Source of the DNA: Eutypella sp. D-1
Lineage: Eukaryota; Ascomycota; Sordariomycetes; Xylariales; Diatrypaceae
NCBI GenBank assembly: GCA_023313575.1
Contig: JAJTTP010000001.1
Coordinates: 4,216,001 to 4,280,000 of the forward strand
Direction: 5' to 3'
DNA: 64,000 nt
This document shows, one piece after another, positions 36,609 to 46,021 of this stretch. Both the position numbers and the translations under genes were made by a program. The number at the start of each line of letters is the position of its first letter. Within the stretch, counting starts at the first letter, position 1. The notes under the pieces are model-generated. The model searched no databases. It was not told the origin of the DNA and saw nothing but the letters and a program-made list of their open reading frames with translations.

Positions 36609-39600
36609 ATGACCCAACACCCCGAGAGGACCAAGTCCTCCAGGTCTAGCATCATCCCAGAGAGGACCAGGTCTTCCCGGTCCAGTCTTATTCCTGGAAA
36701 ATTTAAGGGTTTTGTGAAGGATGTTAAGAACCTCACCAAGGACTTCAGGAGCGAGAGAAAAAGTGAGGACCATCATCCGGAAGTAAATATAAATGAGAAG
36801 CCGGCGGAGGCCGTCGCCGAGCTTTCTCCGTCGCCAACTGCGGTCTCTTCCACTGCTGCGCCACCCGCTCCGGCGCCAGCTCCGGCCCCGGTCCCCGCCC
36901 CCGCTCAAACACCGGTCCCGGTTCCGGTTCCGGCTCCGGCACCAACTCCAACTCCAGATTCGGCGCCGCTGTATACGGCGAACCTAAACGTCCAAGTCTC
37001 GCTGCAGTTTGACGAGCCTCTAGATTTCTCGTACAGCCGCAGCTATGAAGGGTCGCATTCGCTCGTGGTCAGCGAGAAGCTGTGCCAAGGCCTACTCCAC
37101 CGCATCGACCACTGCTCCCAGGAGTTGATCACGCGCAAGGATATTAATGCTCTCACTCGCACAACCAACAATGGCACCGGAAAGCCGCTGAGGTTTGAGC
37201 TCCACATTCAGATCAATCGCGGGTCCGAGGTATGGGCCGTCAGGACCTTCGCGTCGTACCAGAAGCAGCCGCTGACGGCCGAGGCCGCGCGCGAGGTCAC
37301 GCTCGAGGTCCACTACATGATCGGCCTGTTCTTCCGGTACCACGACGACGGCTTCGTGCTGAATGACGGCCCGATCCGAGACGACCCGTCGCAGAGTTTG
37401 GAGTCGCACCCCTTCCGCGCCGGGCGCGTGCAGCCGATGTCATGCGTGCCGCGTTCCTACTTCCTCGGCAAGGCCCAGGATTTCGAGTCGATCCCCGGTT
37501 ACACCATGCACTTAAAAATCACGAGCCGCCACGCCCGCCGCAAGCCCTCGGAGTGGCAGAGCATGGTGGAGGTGAACAGCCAGCAGACGACGCCGCTGAA
37601 TCTGGCGGCAGCGGAGAGTATTTTCTTTGAGGCTTCTCACAGCCTGGAGGGCATCCTGCGGACTGAGAGGGAATCCTTCGAGGAGCGCCACCGAAACTGT
37701 ACCCAGCCGGATGGGTGCTCATACCACCGACAGCACGAGGGTGACGGGTTTGAGATCGAGTTGGCGATCAAGAACAACATCGGGCCCCAATTCGAGCACC
37801 TACAGCGCACGATAACGAGCAAGATTGCGCTTCTCTCCCACATGGAAGGGCTGGCCTGCGATAAGTTTGTCGACGATCTAGGGGCGGCTTTTAAACGCAT
37901 ACGAACCAGCACCGATGAGAAGATGAACTCGATGAACGACATTGAGTTCCGGATTATCGAGCTCCGCGGACGCGGCTGGAACCTAGACGAACCTCTTCTT
38001 TTCACCATCGGACCGAAAAATACGCAATCGCGGAGGAGCACTGCGGCAATTCTCGACAGGATCCAAACTAGTATCGCAGATATCTTACGCCGGAACGCCA
38101 TTTCCGTTCGCATGACTGCCTACAAGCGCGGCCATTTCATCCTGGACAAGACGCTCGTCGCCCGCGAGCCCCTAGACTCATTAGAGGGCAGGAAGAAGAG
38201 ACTGCAAAAGACATCCAAAGAACAAGTTCTTGAACGGCTGGTAGCGCGGATAAAGAAGGATATCGATATCATGTGTGCAGACACTTTCAGTCTCGAGGAC
38301 AGCGTTTTTATCCCCGTCGGCACGGCGCCGAGGTGCTTGCCGGCGTACGAAGACGGGAATATGGACACGCTTGTGTCCCCATCAAGGGCAAGCGGTGAGT
38401 TCCCAGCGGAGCAGGACAGTGCGGACGCGCCCGCGGCCGATGCCAGAACCAAACCCGCCGAGGTTGAAGAATCCACCCCACCCCCACCAACCACATCTCC
38501 TCCCCCAGTCCCGCAGCCTCCTGCTGCTGACCCGGAGTCTCTTGCCATATTTTCCCCATTGGACAAGCCGATTGAAATACGAATAGATAACCCTGCCTCG
38601 AAAGATGCCACCGGAGGAGAGAGTCGCCAAGATAACCCTGATGATGTTCCATCTAGCCCGAACTCTAGCGGCTATCTATCCAAGGGACGGACGCCATGGC
38701 CCAGGCTAGACACGGGTGCCGGCAGAGACCCTGGATCCACGTCGGTTCCCACGACTCCGAGCCTTGTCTTTGGCGATTTCCCCACACCGCGTAGCAGCTA
38801 CGAGGCATCCCCCCAGGTCCGTGCGACGTCGCTAGATATCCAGGGGGTGTTCTACAGTCCGTCCGGCGCTGGAAATGATGCAGAGGAAGGGAAGGGAGGC
38901 AAGGCCAGGTCGTTGAGGTCAAGCTCCTTGTGGAGAAAGACCCTTTCATCTCTAGGACGGCGGCGCTCGACGAAATCCAACAAGGCCCCGTCGCCCCTGC
39001 AACAGGGACACACGGCGACGTCTGTAGGGAACCAGGAACTGCCCGATCAAGTCACAGAGAGGCATAGCAGCTCGATTCAGAGGAAAGGAAAGGGACCAGA
39101 TAGCCCGACGACGAATCCCGCGTCCAATCATCCAGCTATCTCACTGGATCCTTCGCCCAGCCAGAAGACAGATAATATACCACAAACACAAACCCCTGAT
39201 GCTAAACCCGGCGTGGAACCAGAACCAAAACCAGTTAACACCCACGTAATTACCACAACTACCACGGACACTTCTAGGCCTAATCAACTGACCCCCACCA
39301 CGAATCCGGGAACAAAAACCGACACTCCGGTCTCAACAAAAGTGAAACCCCATGACCCTTTCAATGAGTGCGACACGACGCTAAAATCTCCAGACATGAA
39401 CGAATTCAGCCAGACGAGGTGTGAATTCGAATTCTCATCACCGCCCGACTCTACCCCACTAGACAGCCCCGTGGCCAAGAAATCCGTCGTAAATACCCCT
39501 TCTCCTCTTCCCCCACTTAATCCTCCTCTCCTTGCCCCCCTGCCCCCCTCCACGGAGAACAACGCAACAGAACCAACGCCCACACCGACCAGAGCGGCGG

Positions 39601-39941
39601 CAAAGCCGAAAAAGACGACGAGTAAGTCCATGGACCTGACCGGGAGCGTGAGATCGGGTGTCTCCGGCCTCGATCTCCTCATAAGGCCGTCATCATCCTC
39701 GACGCCGGACAGGCTGACGCAGCGAAGGTCATTCGGAAGCGCGGGCTACCTCGGCCTCCACGACCAGAGGACCGTCGAGCTGAGCCTGCGCCGCGCGCTG
39801 GTGTTCGGCGGCTCTCCTCCGACCTCCCCCTCGAAAACGCTGGTGGGAATCGGCAGTGGCATCGGAGGCGTCGGTGGTGGCAATGGTGGAATCCTCTTAG
39901 GGGCGGACGAAGAGACGAGACGTCCCCGTACGGCGAGGTGA
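36609..39941 (+). CDS. Large conserved-looking fungal protein of unknown function
   Basis: Single exon, 1110 residues from the first ATG; an upstream non-ATG extension of 12 codons is not used. The N-terminus carries a direct duplication, PERTKSSRSSIIP then PERTRSSRSSLIP (about residues 4-29). A Pro/Ala/Val repeat follows (about 80-115). A dense globular region of about 450 residues comes next (about 125-570), rich in charged and aromatic residues, with CTQPDGCSYHRQHEGDGFEIEL in its middle; it looks folded. The C-terminal half is disordered: Ser/Pro/Thr rich, with TPTPTRAAAKPKK-like runs and a Gly-rich tail (GIGSGIGGVGGGNGGI). No signal peptide or membrane helix was seen. I do not recognise a named domain; related proteins seem to occur in other Pezizomycotina, but that is recollection and was not searched. 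Confidence 0.8.
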   Translation: MTQHPERTKSSRSSIIPERTRSSRSSLIPGKFKGFVKDVKNLTKDFRSERKSEDHHPEVNINEKPAEAVAELSPSPTAVSSTAAPPAPAPAPAPVPAPAQTPVPVPVPAPAPTPTPDSAPLYTANLNVQVSLQFDEPLDFSYSRSYEGSHSLVVSEKLCQGLLHRIDHCSQELITRKDINALTRTTNNGTGKPLRFELHIQINRGSEVWAVRTFASYQKQPLTAEAAREVTLEVHYMIGLFFRYHDDGFVLNDGPIRDDPSQSLESHPFRAGRVQPMSCVPRSYFLGKAQDFESIPGYTMHLKITSRHARRKPSEWQSMVEVNSQQTTPLNLAAAESIFFEASHSLEGILRTERESFEERHRNCTQPDGCSYHRQHEGDGFEIELAIKNNIGPQFEHLQRTITSKIALLSHMEGLACDKFVDDLGAAFKRIRTSTDEKMNSMNDIEFRIIELRGRGWNLDEPLLFTIGPKNTQSRRSTAAILDRIQTSIADILRRNAISVRMTAYKRGHFILDKTLVAREPLDSLEGRKKRLQKTSKEQVLERLVARIKKDIDIMCADTFSLEDSVFIPVGTAPRCLPAYEDGNMDTLVSPSRASGEFPAEQDSADAPAADARTKPAEVEESTPPPPTTSPPPVPQPPAADPESLAIFSPLDKPIEIRIDNPASKDATGGESRQDNPDDVPSSPNSSGYLSKGRTPWPRLDTGAGRDPGSTSVPTTPSLVFGDFPTPRSSYEASPQVRATSLDIQGVFYSPSGAGNDAEEGKGGKARSLRSSSLWRKTLSSLGRRRSTKSNKAPSPLQQGHTATSVGNQELPDQVTERHSSSIQRKGKGPDSPTTNPASNHPAISLDPSPSQKTDNIPQTQTPDAKPGVEPEPKPVNTHVITTTTTDTSRPNQLTPTTNPGTKTDTPVSTKVKPHDPFNECDTTLKSPDMNEFSQTRCEFEFSSPPDSTPLDSPVAKKSVVNTPSPLPPLNPPLLAPLPPSTENNATEPTPTPTRAAAKPKKTTSKSMDLTGSVRSGVSGLDLLIRPSSSSTPDRLTQRRSFGSAGYLGLHDQRTVELSLRRALVFGGSPPTSPSKTLVGIGSGIGGVGGGNGGILLGADEETRRPRTAR

Positions 39942-40938
39942 AGATGGGAAATGGGGAGGATTCTACTCATACGCATCTGGCTAGTACATGTATCCCTATC
40001 GTACACCGTCAAACAATCGGGCCAGCGGTACATATTAGGCTGCGTTTACTGCTATACGTTTGTTTGTCCCCAGTTTCTCGAGGGACAGAAGACCAGGCAG
40101 AAAGGGAGCGAGCATTGATTTTGATCAGTCCTACATAGCATAGACTTTAGCGACTATTTGCTCGCCTAGATACCCAAAAGTAACACAAGTTCCTCCTATA
40201 TACCTCTGAAGCAGCCCATCTATCATCACTGTTACTTGGGACGCCTGCCATTTTCATCTTGGGGGGGGGGGGTGAGGGTATGGAACCTCGAGGCCCATCA
40301 GGGATTCTCGATCGACTTCCACAATCTGATGCGAGCTCATAATGTTTGTTAGTCAAGGCACCTACTGCGATGTGCGATGTTCCACCTAAGACTTTTAGGG
40401 CTGGTGGTACCGTAACTCAGGCGCGCGTGTTTGTATGGGCTGTGCAGGGGTCGCCCCGTCTTACGCTTTGATTGCTACTTTCCTCGCTTAAACCTAGCGA
40501 TCATTCTCTACGTTGTAGGTGATACCAATCTTTGCCTTGAGGGTAATCAATTCCAAGCGAGGGGCAGCTCGAACGCCTCTCCCAAGCAGCAAACAGAATG
40601 CATCACAGCGGAAGAACGTATACGAGGCATCCCGATGGTGCTCACGGGTGCATCATCGCCCATATAGCATCCCCTCTTCACGTTTTTCCGGAAGGTGACT
40701 GAGTAATGGCTTGACAAACGTATCGGTCTGGCTTCTTTCGTGGGACACCGCTGAACAGTCTATAAGTAGCTGGCTGCCTGGAGTCCAAGATCCCACTTGG
40801 GGCTCAAGATCTGCATCAAGCTCTCATCGGGATCTCCAAGGAACATCCTATCCAAGAGGCCCACGCACACAACAACTGCACCCTCCTTCACCACATACAT
40901 CAAGCACAATCCTGAGTTGCCATCGCCAATATCCAGTC
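39942..40938. other. Spacer with a 12-G run
   Basis: About 1 kb without a supported gene. It contains a poly-G run at 40261-40272. The open frame covering 40711-40938 is treated as leader of the next gene, because its protein composition is irregular before the ATG at 40939. Confidence 0.5.
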
Positions 40939-41253
40939 ATGGCTAGCGCTGAAAGCCAGGGCTCCTCTAGCGGCAACACGGGGAAAGGGAAGAACGACAA
41001 GGGCAATGAGGGTACAAATCAAAGCGAGGGTGACCGCGCGACCCGAGTCGACAACGACGACTGGCACAAGCCAATATGGGTAGTGTCGCCGAAGAGGAAG
41101 GTCATCAGCAAAGATGGGGAGAAGTTTGCAGGCTGGCTTGACGCAAACGGTTGGCGAGTTTGGGATATAACCAAGACGAACGCCATCGGACGCTACCACA
41201 AAAAGAGCAGGACCATCATGCGAATCCCTCAGGGCGGCCCGGACACGGAGTAA
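40939..41253 (+). CDS. Small hypothetical protein (104 aa)
   Basis: Starts at ATG 40939 (cagtcATGG). The first 40 residues are Ser/Gly/Lys/Asn rich and probably disordered. The rest is compact: DDWHKPIWVVSPKRKVIS, GEKFAGWLDANGWRVWDITK, ending YHKKSRTIMRIPQGGPDTE. Four tryptophans and regular alternation of charged and hydrophobic residues suggest a real small folded domain. No family was recognised, and no signal peptide or membrane segment is present. The next gene downstream is another small unknown protein on the same strand. Confidence 0.5.
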   Translation: MASAESQGSSSGNTGKGKNDKGNEGTNQSEGDRATRVDNDDWHKPIWVVSPKRKVISKDGEKFAGWLDANGWRVWDITKTNAIGRYHKKSRTIMRIPQGGPDTE

Positions 41254-42941
41254 CCATATCCCAATACCGAGGAAGCAGAGGCGATGAATGCAACCGGAAA
41301 GCACAACTGGTTTTGAGGACGTCCTGGTTCAAGCGCTGCTTGTTCAACTCTACGGTCTTATTCATGTAGCGCGGCTGCACCCCTTTCAGTCACAGCTGGT
41401 CTGTTTCCCTAGTCCGTAAGAGAAGACTGCTCATTGGGATGTTTTGCGTCGTTCGTTTCAGGTCCTGGGAGCTGCCGTTGCTCACGGCGATTTACCCCTA
41501 CCTAACTTGATTGCTTGCGCCTTGTTCCTCGTTGTTTCTAGTACCAGGTGCTTTGACGAAGAATGGGTTTTTGGAAAGAGAGACTGACCTGGCAAGAGTC
41601 CAATGATGGAGGATGATGCGGAAGCGTGCATGGCTCGCTCTTTCGGTGGTACTCTTCTGGCGTTTGTACTGCTTCTTTTGGTAGAAATCACTACTTGGTC
41701 ACGATCGCAGATCTGGATTACACAATCTAAATTGACTGCGTTTTCCCAAGTGTCCTCGGCATACGAACTTTGATCCGTCTCCCCGGATATCCTGCTGGTC
41801 TTGTATATTGTTGTACGCAGGCGTGTCTTCTTCAAACCATAGAGCAAGCTTGTGCGGTACCACGGAACGTGGTAGACATAAGAAGAATACCAAACTTATT
41901 GGACATGTTAAACATAACACAAACGCTGGGTGCTGTACCCCCCTTGCCAATAAATCCCATTAAGGGGGATGATGCGTGCTGCAGGAGGCCCAAGACGAGG
42001 AGCGAAATTCGCCCAAGCCGTCTTAACACTTCATTACCTCGGCCCATGCAATTGGTAATGTCTCATGTATTTAAGTATGCCCAAGTGATCTTCGTGCCTA
42101 TTTTCCGTGAAGTATACCCTCCCGAACGAAAATAAGTTTGCGCCTGATGTGAAAGGGGCAATGTGGATAACAACTCCTCAAAGAGAGGTACTCTTGTTCC
42201 TCTATAAGATTCGTTCATGCCCAAATACGTGGCATGCTTCCGCAAGGCTTTAAAAGGGCCCTCCCTTCGACTGAGGGTTACATGCAGATAATCGTTTGTC
42301 CGCAACGGGAGCCTTGTCCAACCAAACCCCAGAAATAACACATCAGTCTTATAACACAAAACCGGGCATATAATTAACTGGGGCCAACCTGGGGATTCCC
42401 GATCTCGTTTGTGAGAAAAGGAGGAGAGAGTGCCCAACCGGGGATGAGGAGGGAAAGAAGATCCTCAGTTTACATCTCCTAGCGATATGTAGAGAAGAGA
42501 ACTTGGGCATTGGCTCACCCATCATGGCTTCTATCTGCCTAAATCTCCATAGCGGCCGGCCGACAAGCGAGACGCTGCAGAACTACATCTGTAGTAACAA
42601 CGTTCCGTTGTTTACTACCATTATTTGAATCTGCGCATTCAATGACAGCGTCCCTAGTTCACAGTCACCCATTGAATGCTGGACCACCCTTTGCTGATTT
42701 GAGACCAAACGAGTTGTTTATTTTCTACTGTAAACACGACCCGTCCTTTCATTTTGACCTGAAATTTTCTACCCTTCCTCTCATCTTCAGATGGTAATAC
42801 AGGTACTGATCAACCCAGCACTCAACCCAGCACTCAACCTAGCACTTAACCTAGCACTCAACTAGGCATACGCCGTCATTGCCACTCAGTCTCGCGACAA
42901 CATCCTAATAAGCTGTCTAGATAGGCCGATCAGCTCTGGCG
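41254..42941. other. 1.7 kb spacer with a 12-bp tandem repeat at its right end
   Basis: No supported gene. Overlapping short frames on both strands lack family motifs. A tandem repeat precedes the next gene and is listed separately. Confidence 0.5.
42811..42864. repeat. Tandem 12-bp repeat (CCCAGCACTCAA)
   Basis: Four units in a row: CCCAGCACTCAA twice, then CCTAGCACTTAA and CCTAGCACTCAA, followed by a partial CTAGG. Differences between units are all C-to-T. Lies about 80 bp before the start of the next gene. Confidence 0.85.
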
Positions 42942-43521
42942 ATGTTGACAATGTCTAAGAACAAGGGCAAAAAGGCCAAGGCGGCCGAGCAGGCGCTGGT
43001 CCCACGAGACGATCAGCGACACAAGACCGTGAGGAATTGGGACGACTACTTCAAGAAGGGCGAGCTGGAGGACTGGCAGCGCCTGATGAGAGATCTCGGC
43101 TTTGACGAGGAGTTCGCCAGCAAGACGCAGTGTCGAAAGGTATGCACTCACAATCTTCACGCGCTTATGTGTCCAAACAGAACGGCGCGACACCTCGATT
43201 CATCGATGGCATCCTTCATCCTCCACCAAAGTCGAGATTGCTAACTGAATATATGCTATTACGTCACACCAGAAACTGGATACAGTATGGGTGAACATCC
43301 ACGACTTCCTCGTTGCGGTCAAGAGCGGCCAGCCAGTTCACCATTTCGAATCGGAGAGGGCTCTTGCGGCTTACACCAAGAAGACGCGCAAGATATATCC
43401 GAAGAAGCTGGTGCCCAAGGGAAGCCCCCTTCGCAAGCTGCTTGCTCGCATCGATCGGCCAGGGGCGTCTAATGGCGTGGGCGAGATCACGAGAATGCTT
43501 GGCGGCGCACACATCTTCTAA
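42942..43521 (+). CDS. Small conserved-looking fungal protein of unknown function (148 aa)
   Basis: Exons are 42942-43139 and 43273-43521, joined at AAG|GTATGC and CCAG|AAACTG in phase 0, 148 residues; a second Met at 42951 (MSKNKGKK) is an alternative start. The Lys-rich N-terminus (KNKGKKAKAAEQ) is followed by TVRNWDDYFKKGELEDWQRLMRDLGF and then TQCRK, KLDTVWVNIHDFLVAV, YTKKTRKIYPKKLVPKGSPLRKLLARI. Such W-x-x-Y-F ... D-W-Q-R-L ... C-R-K ... V-W-V-N-I-x-D-F-L patterns recur in uncharacterised, often multi-copy proteins of Sordariomycetes (recollection, unchecked). The splice junction falls exactly inside this conserved pattern, supporting the model. The basic character suggests a nuclear location, but nothing proves it. 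It converges on UTP18 with only 209 bp between stops. Confidence 0.75.
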
Positions 43522-43730
43522 GGCGAAGCGGGGATAGTGGTACAGATCAGTGGTGTTGGGCGGACAAGGAAAGAACATGTTCACTGTTATGCATAGGAGT
43601 TGGCCGGGTCCAGGTCGGGTCGAGTTATAATTCGGTCGTACTCTACTGTGATGATGGCTATGACCAGACGACGGCCCACCACATAATAATGCACTACAAT
43701 TACTACCCAACCAAAGCTAGGCTAGCCATC

Positions 43731-45539
43731 CTAGGCCCGTATCTCCCACAGCCTGACCTTGCCAGCGTCGTTCCCGACGGCAAGCATGTCGCCCTTCCTG
43801 GCAAAAGCCACGGCGGTGATCCTACCGAGCGGGGTCTGCTCCGTTGGCCAGTTCCTGTAGACGGTGCAGCTCGGCAGGTGCACCAGGCGCAACGCGTCCT
43901 TCTTGTGTCGGCTGGCGAACGCCATGATCTGGCCGTCCGGGCTAAAAGTCACGAACGTGACCGGAGTCGTCATCTGCATGAAGCTGCGCGTGGGCTCCGG
44001 CCGCTGCTTGATCTCCAACGTGTCCTCCGCGGATGGCAGGATGAGGCTTTGCCGATCGTAGATGTTGGTGACCCCGCTGCCCGACCCTATAGCCACCCAC
44101 CGATCTCCTCCTATTACGGCGGGTCCATTCCGGCCACCTATAGCAAGGGCTGTCGCCCCGTTCGAGCCTTCGTCGTTCCAGATGCCTAGAAATCGCCTCG
44201 CAGCCATGCTGAACTCTCCCACCTGGCCACCCTTGCCCAATATAGTAAGCCCATTCCCGTTGCTCCACCACGAGAAGTCTATGATGCCTCCTCTGCTGTC
44301 GAGTCTAGCAGCCGCGATCCACTGCATGGTGACGGCGTTCAGTATGTTGATGATACCGCCGCCTTTCCGCGTCGAGGCGATCAGTCCCAGATACCTCCCA
44401 CAAGGACTAAGTCTGAACCGCTCCCAGGTCTTCTGTTCTAACCGATGGCCCTGGACCTTGTTGGTCTTCTGTATCGTCCCAGTCGGCAGGTCCCACGAAT
44501 GGATGTAGCGACGCCGGCCGGCGAAGAATATCTTGTCACCCTGGGGATACAAGAACTCTGCTCGCTGTACGTTCACTTGCTTGACTTGCGCCGAAGTCAA
44601 AAGTGGGTTCGGGGTCGGATGCGCCGTGGGTGATATGTGGTGCAGATGTAATATCGATGATGTACTGGAGGATAATAGGACAGGATATTGGGGGTGGAAG
44701 GCGATGGAGGTGACGGCATCCTTGTGGGTATCTGGTATATCTCGAGTCCGCTGAATATCGATCACTTCGGGACGTAGCTTTCTCACTCTGCTCGAGTTGT
44801 CTCCTCTCAAGGCACTAGCATCGCGAAGGAATTTGTCCAGTGGCAGTGCGGAGGCTTCGGGGTCGTCCAGGTCTACTTCATCTGATGCGTCCGAGTCGTC
44901 TCCACTAGCAGCGGACGACCGCCGGCGGCGCTTGGTAGGTCTCTCTTCCGGCTCTCTCGCCCAGTCTGGAAGTGGATTCAGACGGAGATATTGTTGCCGG
45001 AGTCTTGTTATATATTCGGTGCCAGAGATGACGTCCTCCGCCTCACTTATCCTCAGCTTTCGTAGTTGTGTCGTGTTGGCCAGGGATATAGCTAGTCGCT
45101 CGTCGTCGCTGTCATACCAGGCTGGCGCATCCTTCGGGGCGGCATCCTCCGTGGGCACGATATGCGTTATCGGCGCGGTAACCAGTTGCTTCCCATCACC
45201 AGTTCCCGCGACATCGAATGCGAAGAGATCAGCGTCAGCAACGTCTTCGAGGTCAGAGTCCTCGTCTGCCCCATCTTTATCCGCGCCCTCAAACCCGACT
45301 ATCTCAGTATCTTTTTGCGCCTCGTCGTCCTCGAACAAATGTTCCCGGAAATTATCCGTATCTCCAAGTACGAATCGCTCGAGTTCCTCTTCGTCTGAAT
45401 CTTTGTCGATCGTCTGTATTATCTGTTTTCGGGGGGGTTTTGCTTCCTCGTCACTTTCATAGTCGAAGCCCTCCTCGCCAGCTGACGAGGTCATTGGCTC
45501 GTCATCGTCCACTATTTGTTTTTTCCGAATTGGAGGCAT
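43731..45539 (-). CDS. UTP18: U3 snoRNP component Utp18 (WD40 protein)
   Basis: Nucleolar protein of the small-subunit processome, needed for 18S rRNA maturation. Intronless, 602 residues from MPPIRKKQIVDDDEP. The open frame continues 33 codons further upstream (to 45638), but that extension looks like leader sequence. Acidic, Ser-rich N-terminal third; then TQLRKLRISEAEDVISGTEY and LRQQYLRLNPLPDWA, the segment typical of Utp18; then a WD40 propeller from about residue 265 (VTSIAFHPQYPVLLSSS, IHSWDLPTG, FRLSPCGRYLGLI, ITAVAFARKGDMLAVGNDAG, ending VRLWEIRA). Its acidic N-terminus may hold the exosome-adaptor motif described for yeast Utp18, which I did not pin down. Confidence 0.93.
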   Translation of the reverse strand: MPPIRKKQIVDDDEPMTSSAGEEGFDYESDEEAKPPRKQIIQTIDKDSDEEELERFVLGDTDNFREHLFEDDEAQKDTEIVGFEGADKDGADEDSDLEDVADADLFAFDVAGTGDGKQLVTAPITHIVPTEDAAPKDAPAWYDSDDERLAISLANTTQLRKLRISEAEDVISGTEYITRLRQQYLRLNPLPDWAREPEERPTKRRRRSSAASGDDSDASDEVDLDDPEASALPLDKFLRDASALRGDNSSRVRKLRPEVIDIQRTRDIPDTHKDAVTSIAFHPQYPVLLSSSTSSILHLHHISPTAHPTPNPLLTSAQVKQVNVQRAEFLYPQGDKIFFAGRRRYIHSWDLPTGTIQKTNKVQGHRLEQKTWERFRLSPCGRYLGLIASTRKGGGIINILNAVTMQWIAAARLDSRGGIIDFSWWSNGNGLTILGKGGQVGEFSMAARRFLGIWNDEGSNGATALAIGGRNGPAVIGGDRWVAIGSGSGVTNIYDRQSLILPSAEDTLEIKQRPEPTRSFMQMTTPVTFVTFSPDGQIMAFASRHKKDALRLVHLPSCTVYRNWPTEQTPLGRITAVAFARKGDMLAVGNDAGKVRLWEIRA

Positions 45540-46021
45540 TGTGACTGTATTATTCTTGTGGTGCTGGTGAATGCGCCAAGAAGACTGTGAAATTGGGCTC
45601 TGGAAGTTGTACGGTCCAAAAAAATGAATGGAGCCCATCTCCCATAATTTTTTGGTTATCGAGGTTATCGATATGCCGTACTGTGCACAACTTACTGTAT
45701 ATCACACCGATATACACTGTGTGACCCCCTTCCCCTGTCCCCCTTTCTTTACGGCCATCTGGATTCTGCGGAACAGTTAATTAAACCCATGGGAAAAGAA
45801 ATTGAGAAAAAATAATAGTAAAAAATAGAGAGAAATACTGTGGTTGAATTGAATGATCCTGCGCTTAATTATTTTATTTATCCTCCCGATGCCTAGTAAA
45901 AATCAGGTAAAGTTTCGTGGTTGGTAATACCTTTGTCTAGGACCCTAGGCGGCAAAATGTCCGAGATCTGCATTCCGGGACGCTGCGATGCCGATTTCTG
46001 CCTCTTGAACTAATACTGAAT
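45540..46021. other. Spacer between UTP18 start and pseudouridine gene stop
   Basis: 482 bp, AT-rich (for example 45800-45880), presumably holding the UTP18 promoter and the neighbour's 3' untranslated region. Nothing else seen. Confidence 0.5.

Noticed and set aside
36085..36612. 175-codon frame upstream of the 1110-residue gene
   Set aside because: Ends in CGT-repeat-derived Arg/Cys sequence overlapping the next start; no family similarity. Likely leader or promoter.
44797..45462. 221-codon frame opposite UTP18
   Set aside because: Ser-rich translation of the antisense of an acidic region; no domain.
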